Shown here: in pieces, positions 33,576-45,479 of the stretch | Layout of the letters: every line of letters starts with the position of its first letter | Numbering within the stretch: the stretch's first letter is position 1 | DNA from: Diphasiastrum complanatum | Lineage: Eukaryota; Streptophyta; Lycopodiopsida; Lycopodiales; Lycopodiaceae | DNA: 64,000 nt | NCBI GenBank assembly: GCA_029204225.1 | Contig: CM055108.1 | Location: 16,398,222-16,462,221 of the forward strand | Reading direction: 5' to 3' | Translations under genes and position numbers: made by a program | Notes under the pieces: generated by a model | What the model saw: only the letters and a program-made list of their open reading frames with translations | Database searches by the model: none | Told to the model about the DNA's origin: nothing

Positions 33576-33687
33576 TTTTGGATCAACATCCAGCTCATTG
33601 GCTGATCTTCACACCTTTTGAACTAGCAAAGACCAATTCAATGGAGTCAAGTTCAAGATCGTCATGTTTTTATCAAGCTAGATTTTT

Positions 33688-34218
33688 GAGGAGGAGTGTG
33701 AAAAATGCAAAATTATGCTTGGTCAAGGCCCAATCTATGTATATAGGATGATTACACATGTGTGGAGCCTGTTCCCACGTGTGAAATAAATGTACTTTTC
33801 ATGTAGTACAATCATATAGCTTGTACATATAGTTTAAATCAAGTTCTATAGGCTAAAAAGACCAAAATCATGTTTTTTAGCCATATGCCACATGGCATCA
33901 ATCTAGAGATTGCATGAAGCCACATCATGAGATTAGGTGTCAAATCCCATTGTAAAGGTACTCACACGTGTGGAATAAGCTAAGGAGGTCGAATTTGCAC
34001 TTCTAGAAGAGCTTTTTCCTAGTTCTCTACATAGAAGAAAAATGGACCAAAAGTGCTCAAAATAGAAGGTTTTGTCCAAGTGTCAATTTTGCATGATGAA
34101 TCATCACATGACAAAGCACCCTCACACATGTGAGATGAGAGGGATGATCAGTACCACGAGCTCCCACTTTTTGTATATATAGAGCCACATTTGGCCATAA
34201 TCAAAGAAGCAACACCAA
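33688..34218 (+). repeat. Polypurine tract and truncated 3' LTR
   Basis: GAGGAGGAG (33688-33696) precedes TGTGAAAAATGCAAAATTAT at 33697. The LTR has two palindromes (CACATGTG near 33755 and CCACGTGTG near 33776), CACACGTGTG at 33963, CACACATGTG near 34120 and a TATA box (TTTGTATATATAGAGCC at about 34172-34188). It is the inverted counterpart of 21916-22565. It breaks off at about 34218-34230. Confidence 0.85.
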
Positions 34219-34229
34219 TCATGGCTACA

Positions 34230-35295
34230 AAAGGAGGGAAGGGCAAGATCATGAATGCATCACTCAAGAAACGAGCATGATCAAGGAGCTCAATGGTTGC
34301 ACCAAACTCATGAAAGCTCTTCTCATTTCAGCATGGAGTTGATACAAATCACAAAAAGCTCATCTTCACAAAGAGGGAGTCTCTTAAATAAGCAAGAGAG
34401 CTACTTAGGTGGCATCCTAGTGGAATTTCCACATCTCACAAATTACAAGTGGAATAATGCTCTCCACTAGAGGTCACCATCAAAAGGTGGCTCACTCTAC
34501 TTTCTTTAAGAGGGGTCTACTTGCATTTATTACATTTGCCTAGAAATACTAGTTCCTACATGGTCATTCCATCTTCCGGGATTCACCATGAGGCTTACAC
34601 AGTTCTTACTTGTCATTACTAACTAGTATTCCTCGGCTCTCAGTCTTCATTAGTCTCATCTTCTCAGAGACCTCCTCGGTATAAGGTGAGAGATGCTCTT
34701 GAGTTGCTATGTCCGCGTATTTTGGGGATTCGTCAGAATCAGCCAACATTATCCCACCCCTAATGTGTTGCAGGACCCACTGCAACTCATATTGGACGAT
34801 GTCGCTCCGCTTTGCATTGGCATCTTCGATCGTCACTTGGAAAAGCGTAGATCCTCGTTCACTTACATAAAACCAAGTGCTTATTGTCGTCAGTCTTTAT
34901 CACAAAAACTGTTTTTCACCCATTGCCGCAATTGGATTGGAATGTCTTATTGTTGTAATGGGCTGACATTTTCAAAATTTGGAGAGCTCTCAGCAGTTTC
35001 ACAACTCTGCATGCATGAGTGCTTTCCATGTATCTCTTTGTTTAGTCACTTGTATATGCTATTGACGGTTTCATCTTTGGTTTCTTGGCAGATTCTATCT
35101 TCTGGGAGGTCTGTATCCTCCATTTGCCTCTGGGTCTTTCCGTGGTTCTTCTCTTAGTTGAAATTCCAGTCTCAAGGAAAACCTTTGATCTGCAAGCTGT
35201 ACAAACTTTGATTATCAGTCTCAAGGGGATGGATTCATAAAAAGTTGGTGGTAGGAACAGTTTTGGATGGACGGTTTGGTAACGGTAAGAAAACA
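34230..35295 (-). mobile_element. Fragment of the gag-only LTR element (partial LTR plus adjoining 3' internal region)
   Basis: 34230-34748 matches 49885-50404 (LTR) and 34749-35295 matches 50405-50945 (internal sequence next to the polypurine tract). Shared strings include GAGACCTCCTCGGT and AACCAAGTGCTTATTGTCG. No gag is present. The break at about 34230 is directly against the copia-type LTR. Confidence 0.85.
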
Positions 35296-35591
35296 TGATG
35301 AAGGCTTGGTGGTAGAGTGAAGGAATTTATAGTTCTACAATTGCAGCCTTGGACCCTTGCAATGTCGAGCTTTGGCCACCACTTGCTAGATGAGGAGCTC
35401 GCTTTATTTTGTAGGTTCACGGATGTTTTCATCTTTCATTTTTTGCAGCTCTTTCTTTTGATCTGTTACCTTTTGATCTGTTACTTTTGGATCTAATCCT
35501 TGTAATATTATGCTTCACCCAACTGAAGAAAGCTTCCAAGCTTGCAAACAAGGTTGAATTTGTTCTTCCACACACACCTCAGTTAGATCCC
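35296..35591. other. Unassigned spacer
   Basis: I see no recognisable feature in this stretch. Confidence 0.4.
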
Positions 35592-36402
35592 TGTTGGGGG
35601 TATTCCCGAAACACCTCGACGAAGTGTAAATAAATAAAATCATCCAATAAAATGTGTTGCGAGAGCATGACATCCTACGCGTATAAGCCCACGGCCCCAT
35701 GAGCATGCAAGCTAAGTTGTAATTAAAATAATAGGCTTGGGACCTTTGTAAGTAAAATAAAACTTGAGGCACAAAGTCAAATTTAAACTTAGAGATTACT
35801 TTTTTAGAGTTGGGTCCAATTTGGGACTCACATGAATCTTTTGAATTTCAATGTACTTTTTGTGGACCCTTGGATCAAGTTGGGTCCAAGATAAATGGAC
35901 AGAATCAATGTAAATATTAGCCAATAGGATTTTCGGGCAAGGGCCTTCCCCATTTTATAAAAAAACACCATTTGTACTCTATTTACATGATTAATGAGAA
36001 GGAGGAAACTCTACCAATTTGGAGAACCAAGCATCCTCATTTGCTAAGCACTCATGCTAATGTTTTTTGTTGTGTGTTTCTAGTTGTTTTCATTTCTATG
36101 TTCTTGTTTTAATAGTTATGGTTTTTCCATTAGCATGCATCTTGAGCTTTTGAGCTAACCTCCCCCTCAACTCTATCTCTCTCTTTCTCTTCTATTCTAC
36201 CCTTCTCTTCCACCAACAATCATGATGAAGTTAGTTTAGGGAGAGTAAAGTTAGTGTGAGTAGTGTTAGTGGAGGTAGAGATAGATAAAAAGTAGGAAAC
36301 TAACTAAAAGTAGCATCTATGCATAGTTAGGTGCCTATCCAGTGAACTAACCCTTGTTGACAGGTGGGAGGGATACTACAACGTCGGATCGAAGACCCTA
36401 CA
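35592..36402 (+). repeat. Ty3 5' LTR (811 bp)
   Basis: It begins TGTTGGGGGTATTCCCG and ends GACCCTACA, followed by a Ty3-type PBS. A TATA-like TTTTATAAAAAAACACC lies at about 35955. A short C/T-rich stretch (about 36173-36212) precedes the end. No partner LTR is in the window. Confidence 0.82.
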
Positions 36403-36403
36403 G

Positions 36404-36421
36404 TGGCGTCGTTGCCGGGGA
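36404..36421 (+). promoter_or_regulatory. Ty3 primer-binding site
   Basis: TGGCGTCGTTGCCGGGGA differs by one base from the TGGCGCCGTTGCCGGGGA site common in plant Ty3 elements. Confidence 0.88.
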
Positions 36422-36689
36422 TAGGTTCTCATTAACTAGTGTAGCTGCATTTTAGATATTTCTTGCTTTTTATAGTAGTTTTAGGTAGATTTTTGGGAGT
36501 TTAGAGTTAGTTTTTTGTTTTTTTTTTGTGTTTGGACTGTTCACAGCTAGCAGAGGAGGTGTGAGAGGGTAGAGGAGCCCTGAACAGCCTCTAAGGGCTT
36601 GAAACCCAAACCAACCAGCCAAAAAACCCAAAAAACACACCAATCTGTATTTTGGAAAAAAAAAAGAGCATCAGATTTTAAGATCTCCA

Positions 36690-37560
36690 AAAGCAGAGAG
36701 AGTTAACCCTTGCATGACTAGCAGCAACTCCAAGGTACTATCCTAGACCTGCATAGAAGCCTGTGAGAATTAGTTCCAAGTAGATTGCAAAAATCAGAGA
36801 AAAATCATAAAAAATTCAAAAAACCCTTGGAAAACAAAAAAATACAAATCTTCATCAGAACTCTCGCAGAGCCCTCTGAAGTTCCATCTCAGTGAGACCA
36901 AGACACAAAGAAGCTTGTGAGAGTTAGTTTGATGTCTGAGTGCCCGTGCAAGAGTTCCCAATGAAAAAAAAGATGGAAAAGTATCAGAGAATCCTTGTAG
37001 ACACCAAAATTTTCAGTTCCAGTGGGCAAGAACTCTCGTAGAGCCCTCTAAAGTTCCATCTCAGTGAGACCAAGACATAGAAGAGCCTGCAAGAGTTAGT
37101 TTCATTCCAATGAGCAGAAAATTGGATTTAAGTGCTAAAAAATCACTAAAAAGTGAAGATCCAGCAAAACCTTCTAGGAAGAACTCTCGCAGACCACCTC
37201 AATCAATTCAGAATGACAATTTCCATAAGTGAAGAAGCTTGCGAGAGTTAGTATAGAGAATTGGTGAATATCAAGCCAAAATAGTGGTTCTGGACCCTCG
37301 CATACAGTGAAATTTTCACTTAGTGCAAGAATTAACTCTCATAAAGATTTCCATAGTGAGATCTAACCCAGATTCAGCTACTGTGATCCTCGAGAGAGTT
37401 ACTTCGCAAAGATCTGAGAGATATCAAGTTTTTTATCTGCAAAAATAGTTAAAAAACCCTCGCACAGCCAACCCTCGCACAACAAAACCCTTGCAAACAA
37501 GATCAGTGGAAAGATCTACATCAGATCTAGCTACTGTCAAAATCTCAGGTCAATCAGTGC
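36690..37560 (+). repeat. Leader repeat array with inverted AACTCTCGCA/TGCGAGAGTT pairs
   Basis: At least four units, spaced about 150-170 bp, each pair AACTCTCGCA with a downstream TGCGAGAGTT. 37182-37191 with 37240-37249 is perfect. 36859-36868 with 36916-36925 has one G-U pair. 37031-37040 with 37088-37097 and 37334-37340 with 37394-37400 are weaker. It lies between PBS and gag and is untranslated. Confidence 0.75.
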
Positions 37561-37727
37561 AAGGAGTAAAAAGTTACTAAGTAAAAACCACCGTACAAGG
37601 CCTAAATTTCACTTTCGGTCGATCAGATTGATCAGATCCTTAATATCCATAGAAGAAAAATCTACTTGAGAAGCAGCTAAAGTGGCTCTCATTACGCGCT
37701 TTAAACCAAGAAAGTTCCTAGAAGACC

Positions 37728-38008
37728 CATTTCTCCTGTTGAGTAAAGTCAAGATGGGAAAATGAGAAAGGGTCAAGGACTATATTGAATGGGTCAAACA
37801 TCTACGATCCGAGGGCAGTGTAGCCCTAATTCCCGATCATGCGGTGATCATGTGGTTCCTAGCCGGACTACCATGAAACATCGGAAGAGAACGGAAACGA
37901 CAGGAGCAGTATGCTACTCTGTAAGAAGTTATGGAAGATGCCATCAGGGAAGAGGATGAGGGATCTGACAACGAATATCCATCCACCCACACTCCTACTC
38001 CCTTGATT
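37728..38008 (+). pseudogene. Ty3 gag fragment
   Basis: The plus strand encodes RVKDYIEWVKHLRSEG, VIMWFLAGLP and DAIREEDEGSDNE. This aligns with the gag of the element at 49-55 kb (RVRDYIEHFKRL, LPRWIRREL, DAIKEEDEGSD). Stops interrupt it, and it ends abruptly against copia sequence at about 38008. Confidence 0.78.
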
Positions 38009-38917
38009 CCACAATCTCAAAATGTTTCGAGATGTCTTCCTTTACTTCAACAATCAGCTTCTCACTCTTCCAAAGTATCAGAGTGTCATCCACATACACA
38101 GCCACAATGATGATCTGCCTGCTGTAATTCTAACATACACATTGGAATCAGCCATCAGTGACTTGAATCCTAATGATTTTAGGGCTTGATTCTTCTTCTT
38201 GTACCATTGTCGAGATGACTGTTTCAGACCATAGATACTTCTATGCATTCTGCATGCATAATCAGAAAGTGAATTCGAGACGTATCCTAGGGGTTGATCC
38301 ATGTAGACCTCTTCGTCTAATTCACCATGCAAAAAGACTGTCTTCTCGTCCACAATGTGGATCCTGATGTCATAAGTAGTCGCATATCCAAATAACATTC
38401 GTAGGGACGAATGTTTGACAACATGAGAGAAGGTTTCAGAGTAGTCAATACCATATCTCTGAGAAAATCCCTTCGCTACCAGTCTTGCCTTGTATTTCAA
38501 GACATTCCCATCCAGTCCATACTTGAACTTGAAAATTCATTTGCATTTGATAGTCTTGCACTTATGTGGTAATGACTGCAACGTCCATACCTCATGGATT
38601 CCATCTCTTTGTTCATGGCTTGGATCCATTTGTCCTTCTTTGGACATTCAATCACTTCCTTGAAAGTCTGTGGTTCGCCACTGAATCCACAGAACTCTTC
38701 TGATGTAGAAGCAGAGCTGCCTGACGTATCTTGTTGGCGCTCTTCGTGATCTTGTCGACCTTCTAAGAGATCCTCCTGGGACAACAAGGTCTTTGTCTTT
38801 GTCTGCTCTGCTAGGTCCGGAACCATCCTGGTTTACAGGAATTAGGTTTTCTCTCGAATCTTTCGTCTTTGAATTTGTCACTCGAATGGGAAGCGACTCA
38901 AAAATTTTCATTTTCAT
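38009..38917 (-). pseudogene. Copia element 4 reverse transcriptase, N-terminal half
   Basis: After the linker RRSTRSRRAPTRY the RT shows CPKKDKWIQAMNKEMESMR, MKYKARLVAKGFSQRYGIDY, IYGLKQSSRQWY and YVDDTLIL (near 38080), with the sequence ending at about EDISKHFEI. Frameshifts split it. Confidence 0.87.
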
Positions 38918-39904
38918 GTTTATTTTCTGCTCCCTCTGTCACTGATGGCAAATCATAGTATTGTCTCTCTAGAACCTCGTAGTTGATAGGATCGTCATTG
39001 GTCATCATCCTGCTCTCATCAAATTTGACATCTCTCACTGTTTTCATAGTGTTCATGTCTGGCATGTAGACTCTGTAGTATGACAAGTCATTGTCATAAC
39101 CTACCAGAAATCCTTGCTCGGCTTTCTCATCAAGCTTCTTTCGAAGCTTATCAAGAATATGTGCATAAGCTGCACAGCCAAAGATTCTGACGTGAGATAG
39201 GTTGGACTTTTTACCCCACCATAACTCATGTGGTGTCATGTGAGAGACACCAGACTTACTTGTCCTATTCTAGATGTATGCGGCTGTAGCTACTGCTTCA
39301 GCCCACAGTACCCTTGGAGCTTTCAAGTAGGCCATCATGCATCTGGCAGCTTCCATCAGGGTCTTATTCTTTCTCTCTATGACACCATTGTGATGCGGTG
39401 TATAGGCTACAGTTCTTCTGTGAATGATGCCATGATCATTGCAGAAGTCAGTGAAGTGATTCGAGATGTATTCGCCACCTCGATCTGTCCTGATCTGCTT
39501 TACTTTGTTGTCTGTACATCTCTCTGTCCAATTCACGTTTTCTGTGAATTTACCAAGTGCTTCAATTTTATTCTGAATAAAATACACTTTGGCAAATTTA
39601 CTATAATCATCAATGAAGGTTATGTAATACTTTGAGCCTCCTACTGAGATCACATTGAAAGGCCCACAGATGTCAGAATGCACTAACTCTAGTAGGAGTC
39701 TTTGACAAATGGAGTGTGTGACATCTTACCCTTTAAACATGCATCACAAGTGGTCGAGCTGGTTGCATTCGAGATGTTGATCCCTGTTATCGCTCCATGA
39801 TGGCTTGCTTGGTAAAGTGCCATTGATTTCATGTGGCATGGTCTCCTGTGCCACAGAGTGTCTGGCGAATCATCATGAGTCTTATGCACCTGATCTGCAG
39901 GCAT
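38898..39904 (-). pseudogene. Copia element 4 pre-integrase and integrase
   Basis: The region shows LWHRRPCHM and CDACLKGKMSHTPF (pre-integrase zinc site), MHSDICGPF (first Asp), QIRTDRGGEYISNHF (second Asp) and GVIERKNKTLMEAAR (Glu). All catalytic acids are there, though spread over frames 39689-39904, 39270-39683 and 38898-39239. Confidence 0.9.
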
Positions 39905-40524
39905 GCTACCTTCATGTGATATAGATTTCCTTTCCTTATGCCTTGAGTGATCAGGGTACTGGTACTGGCGTCAACCACATTGCATGCTTCATCTGAAAAC
40001 GTCACACGCAATCCTACATCTGCTATTCTTGTCACAAAAAGAAAGTCTTGCTGTAGTGTAGGCACGAAAAGAACGTCTTCAAGCCTTCTATCTTTGCCAT
40101 TGGTGTTGAGCCACAGTGAACCAATACCGTTCACTTGATGTTTGGATCCATCTCCAAGAACAATGAATCTTGAAGGATCCGCACTTCTGAAATCAGACAT
40201 GATTCATCTTGATGTCACGAAGTGCGAGGTGGCTCTTGAATCTAGGATCACCTCATGTGTGTTAGATGTTGATGCTGCACACACGTCTTTACAGATGTAG
40301 GCGGTCGAACAATTTTTGTTCGGTCTCTCTTCATCCATTTTCGAGCTCTCAGGCTCCTCAACATATGAACTGTTGTTGTTCTCCTGTCTGTTATGTGCTG
40401 ATTTGTTTCTTGGGTCCAGACGACAATCAATGGCTGCATGACCCTTCTTGTGGCAGTGGATACACTCAATTTCTAGATTGAGCCAGCGTGTATAAACTGT
40501 GTGCCCATCTCTTGTGCATCTCAC
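39829..40524 (-). pseudogene. Copia element 4 zinc knuckle and protease
   Basis: The zinc knuckle CIHCHKKGHAAIDC is followed by VILDSRATSHFV, where the protease active-site DSG has become DSR, likely inactivating it. After a stop the protease continues with VLGDGSKHQVNGIGSL and LEDVLFVPTLQQDFLFVTRI. Confidence 0.87.
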
Positions 40525-40838
40525 TCAAATTTTCTTTTCTCCACCTTGCTGTTTCGACCTCCCTTTGCTCTTCCATTTGCCTTTGTTGGTCCCCTCTGCT
40601 TGATGATCATGATCTTACCTTTGATTCGACTCTCGCTTAGGCTTGAATTGTTTCTTGGATATTTCTTTGTTGTCGTAGAGGGCCCGGTCAGAACCATCCT
40701 TGTGATCAAGGTGTTCTCTCGTCTCGACTTCCTCTCGAATCTCGACAATTGCCTTTCGAGGGTCATTATAGGATCTTTCGCGAGTAGGGTTTTTGTTGTC
40801 TGGAAAGATTTGGGTAAGGCTCTCAACAGGTAAGTGAG

Positions 40839-41294
40839 CTACTTCTCAGTTGACACTACATTCTCTGCTCTAGAGTTATGTAGTGATAGAAATAGATCCT
40901 TCATCTTCCTTACAAAAGAAGTGAAGTCTTTCCCATCCCACTGTAGATTTGTCAGCTGATCTTTCAGCATCATGATTTGACTTCTTGATTTTGTCTGAAA
41001 TCTTGTGAGCAGTGCATCCCACATCTCCTTAGCTTTGGAGAGTGTGGCCAGGTCAAGTGTGAGACTATCTTCGATGGATGAAGATAACAAGGGTACTGCC
41101 TTGTCATTTTTCTCCCTCCACTCGCGTAGCTCTTTGTCTGATGTCATAGGCATCTCCTTTGTGCCATCCACCCAGGGAAAGAGTCCTTCACCCTTAAATA
41201 TCAGTGATGTATTAACTTTCCAAGCTAGAAAGTTAGATCCTGAAGAATCTAGAACTATATAGATCTTGCTCTGTATGCTGCTGATTGAAGCCAT
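40839..41294 (-). pseudogene. Copia element 4 gag, N-terminal part
   Basis: The 151-codon frame has FLAWKVNTSLIFKGEGLFPW, AKEMWDALLTRFQTKSRSQI and LTNLQWDGKDF, the copia gag (UBN2) pattern. A frameshift ends it near 40839. The next stretch (40521-40826) is Lys/Arg-rich and belongs to the same polyprotein. Confidence 0.85.
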
Positions 41295-41405
41295 TGCTTC
41301 TGAGTGTGTTCTCTTGTTGATGGTTGTTTGTTTGAATGCTCGGCCTCCTGGATCTGATAGCTCTTTGGCTACGTCAGACTATGACAAGGTAGGCTTTGAT
41401 ACCAC

Positions 41406-42320
41406 TGATGAGATGAATCATTGGAGTCGCAATCGCAAAAGAAACGTGAAAAAGACCACAACAAAGCAAAGCAATTCGAATGGAGTTCAGATCTGATCGA
41501 TGGTCACTACCAGCTGTATCGTTCCTACAGTCCTCCAGAATGTAGTAAGGCACTGCTGATCTACATTAATAGATTGATGTAACATTCAACAAAGTTCAAC
41601 CAAAGTGCAGAATTACATGAACAAGTGAATCAGACACATTAATAACAGCAGACTAATTTGCATTCAAGATCAGACATGATAAAAGTGATATGTGCGCAAA
41701 CGACTACAAAATCATCTATTTATTCTCTGATTCTTCAAGCACTGCATGCAGATCCAAGCAGTGCATTGGCGTGAGAGAAATACAGTTCTCCCACGAGTAA
41801 TGTCTTGCTCGCTTACTAGCGGATTTATGGATCTATAGATCCTATGTAGAACTGTCTCGCACACAGACGGACTTGTATTCTGTCTTTTTCGTCTTCTTGC
41901 TTACTAGCATCAAACTACTTCATCTATATGTGTCTGTATCAAGTATCATCCAAAAAGTATATAGTCTCATCGTGTAACTCCTAGATTAGAGTGATCAAAT
42001 ATCTACAACTAATCATGAATTACAAGAGTGGCAGATTAGCTATGACCTAGAGTGTATCTGCTGACGTCATGCTAGCAGATCAAATATATGTACTTCTGGG
42101 TACTTGCATGATCTTGCTGGTCCTTTTTGGAGCACGAGGGCAGAAAGGGTGTCGCGACTATTTTTGAGTCGTTTGACTTTCTCATGCTGTACCGCGAAAG
42201 ATTCTCTTTCGCGAATCTTTCACGTTCGTGTCTTCTTGTCAGGGGTTTTGTTCGAAAAGAAAACGAACTCAAAAAAGAAACGAATGAAAATAATTCAAGT
42301 GTCTAGAAACTTTTCGTGCA
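41406..42320 (-). repeat. 5' LTR of copia element 4 (outer end uncertain)
   Basis: The inner end is fixed by the PBS one base away. The outer end is placed at TGCACGAAAAG on the minus strand only because it begins with TG. TTCGCGAA-rich sequence near 42190-42230 resembles the LTRs of copia element 2. Confidence 0.55.
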
Positions 42321-42938
<618 letters not shown>

Positions 42939-43269
42939 CGCTACCCATTCAAATGCTTCTTCTGATAATTTTGATAATCATAACTTCAACCTCCTGATTA
43001 TGATCATGAAACTGTATGAATATGAACAACTATTTATACTAAGAAATTAGGTCGTGAATTGCGATGGCCAATTGGTTGGTGATTAGCTGGCATCCATCCG
43101 GTCCTTGTCTTTGGTTGCTGATAAGTGGTGAAATTGACCGTAAACGTTCTGTTTGCATAAATGAACAAAAACTGTAGCTTTGTAGAAATGAACTAAAACA
43201 GCCACATGCGATACTCTCGAGTTTTTTGCGAAAAGGGAGAAAAAGGAGAAGGTGCCCTTAAATCTCATT

Positions 43270-43545
43270 TAGGGTTGTGCTGCACTTTGTCAGAGTCATT
43301 TTCTTAACATTTGAGGCTCTTTGGAAAAAGCGAAAAATGCTAAACTGTGATTTTACATGAGATTTTTGTCAGGCGAAAAATGCGAAAAAGGAGACACTGC
43401 ATTTTTCAACGGGATTCTTGACAGGCAAAAAAGGAGACACTGTCATAAACTCCGTGTAATTCTATAGACTGTGTAAAAACACTTGTAATTCTGCAGACTG
43501 TGTAAACACACAAGAAAATCTGCAGACTGGATAAACAATGGATGA
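43270..43545. repeat. Short-period repeats with GACAGGCGAAAAA and TGTAATTCTGCAGACTGTG
   Basis: TTTTTGTCAGGCGAAAAATG (about 43365) and TTCTTGACAGGCAAAAAAGG (about 43415) are diverged copies about 50 bp apart. The unit CAGACTGTGTAAA recurs at about 43466-43530. A related pair is at about 56497 and 56547. Confidence 0.6.
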
Positions 43546-43548
43546 ATA

Positions 43549-44250
43549 TTAAAACCGATTAGTCGATTGGTAAGAAGGAGAATAATCCAACACTCCTCCT
43601 TTATCTGAATCCTTGAATGCCTTGACCTTCAAACTTAGTTCTACACAGAATCTTCTGTGTGACTTCAAACTTAATACTTTAGTGAAAACATCTGATGTCA
43701 TATCTTGCGTACTACAATATGACCTCTTTGTTAAGAACTTTGCTTCTGACAAAATGATACTTCAGTTCAATGTGCTTACTCTTGGAATGAAATCTAGGGT
43801 TGGCTGATAAAGTGATGGCACTTTGATTATCACAAAATAATGTCGTCGGAACATATTGATTCAGACCAATATCTAAGAGTAAGTTTCTCAACCAAATTGC
43901 TTCCTTTGTAGCTTGAGAGGCTGCGATATACTCTGATTCAGTGGAAGATAGAGCTATCGAAGATTGCTTGCGACTGTTCTAGAAAACTAGACCATTGTTG
44001 AGGAAGAATGTAAATCCAAAAGTAGATTTACGAGTGTCTACATCTCCAGCCCAACTTGCATCTGTGTAACCATTGAGTAAATTGAGTTTGTCGTTGCTGA
44101 CTGCTCCATAACAAATGCAAAAATTTCATAGTAGCTCGAAGATATCTCATGACTCTGATAAGAACCTTCCAATGTGTTATACCAAGGTTAGTCATATACT
44201 GACTAAGAGAGCTGACTGCAAAAGTATGTCTGGCCTGATACAAATTATGG
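43549..44250 (-). pseudogene. Copia element 5 RT C-terminus and RNase H
   Basis: Visible motifs are YQARHTFAVSSLSQYM and HWKVLIRVMRYLRAT. Further on come the RNase H region (CDNQSA-like near 43830, ESEYIAASQAT-like near 43920) and a C-terminus with STQDMTSDVFTKVLS. Several shifts and stops break it. Confidence 0.8.
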
Positions 44251-44326
44251 CATACATAAGAGATCCTATACTAGAATGGTAAGGATACTCATGCATCTGC
44301 TATTTCTCATGAATTGTTTGGAGACA

Positions 44327-44870
44327 CTAGTCCTTTGACAATTTGAGTCCTAGTTCCATTGGTGAGAGAGCTAACTTGCACTTCATCAGATTATATCTGA
44401 CTAGTATGTTGTAGATGTACCTCTGTTGTGTAATGTAGACCAACTTTTGTTTTCTGTCTCTGTGGATTTGTATACCAAGGCAGAAATGAGCTTCTTCCAG
44501 ATCGGTCATGTCGAATTCGAAAGATAGCATTGTCTTGGTTTCTTTTTTCAGATCGGTACTGTTGCTGAAAAGCAATGTATCACCCACGTACAAAGTGATA
44601 ATGATAAAAGACTGTTGCACTACTTTGAAGTAAACATTTGAATATGAAGAGCTAGATGTGTAGCCTTGATCAATAAGGAAAGTATTGATCCTTTGAAACC
44701 ATGCTCGAACAGATTACTTCAAGCCATGAAGTGCCTTATGGAGTTTACATACATGATTGTGTTTACCCTCGATAATATAACTCGAGTTGCACCATGTAAA
44801 TGTTTTCTTCAATAACTCCATTGAGATATGCTGTTTGTACATCCATTTGATGTATTTTCAGATCTGCTGC
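44327..44870 (-). pseudogene. Copia element 5 reverse transcriptase with altered active site
   Basis: The frame reads LKIHQMDVQTAYLNG, then, after a gap, LYVGDTLLFSNS where YVDD is expected. The Asp-to-Gly change removes a catalytic metal ligand. LEEAHFCLGIQIHRDR follows as expected for the family. Confidence 0.87.
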
Positions 44871-44940
44871 AGCCTGTGACAAGCTGTATCCACTGATCAG
44901 GCACACAAGACTATCACTACTCTGATACCATGTCAACATC

Positions 44941-45169
44941 AAGCATTCACCATAAGCAATCACCACAAGAAGGCAGAAGAAGAACACGCACTATCACACT
45001 AACTCATACAGAATGTAAAATGTACAAATAAACCCTGAACCCTGACAGAGAGAGAAAACCTTCGAGTAGACTAATGGACTAGCCTATGGCTAATGACAGC
45101 TAGTCACAACTGTCAACATTAATGTACATCATAAATAGTAACAATGAATTTTATCATTGATTTCTAACA
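44941..45169 (-). repeat. 5' LTR of copia element 5 (229 bp)
   Basis: It has TG...CA ends on both sides. A C/T-rich stretch and TTTATTTGTAC lie inside it. It ends without a spacer at the PBS. Confidence 0.82.
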
Positions 45170-45479
45170 GGATTTGGATCAGTTATTTGAACTCTAAATT
45201 TTTTTACTCCAATGCATATTTGAGATTATGTACATCTCACAAAATTTTCATTAAGTAATTGCTTACTTATGAGGAATTTGCTTACCTTTACAAATTTTAG
45301 TCAAGGAATGCTTGTGTACTGTTTTCAGCCTAAAACCTTCGGTTAATTAGGAGGAGTTAAGTCTATCATGATTGAATGGTTGCTATTTCCTTGTATATGT
45401 TGCTAGGAATAGAGTACTTAACTCAAGAGAGTATCTATAGCACTCAGGACTGTGAAGAATTGCCAAAAATTGGCAACTC

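Larger units (their letters stand above)
38009..42320 (-). mobile_element. Copia element 4, 3'-truncated
   Basis: In minus-strand order it has an LTR (about 42320-41406, outer end uncertain), PBS TGGTATCAAAGCCTACC (41404-41388), gag, zinc knuckle, protease, pre-integrase, integrase and the first half of RT. It stops a short distance after the YVDD motif. RNase H and the 3' LTR are missing. Confidence 0.88.
43549..45169 (-). mobile_element. Copia element 5, internally deleted: LTR and PBS joined directly to RT and RNase H
   Basis: On the minus strand a 229-bp LTR (45169-44941, TGTTAGAAATC...GTTGACA) is followed by PBS TGGTATCAGAGTAG (44940-44927) and within about 70 bp by RT (LKIHQMDVQTAYLNGVIEEN). 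Gag, protease, integrase and the first part of RT are missing. The sequence after RNase H (TGTTGGATTATTC) does not match the 5' LTR. Confidence 0.85.

Noticed and set aside
21916-34218. A giant inverted-repeat transposon bounded by 21.9-22.6 and 33.7-34.2 kb
   Set aside because: The inverted match is explained by two LTRs of one family in opposite orientation, each with its own PBS or polypurine tract.
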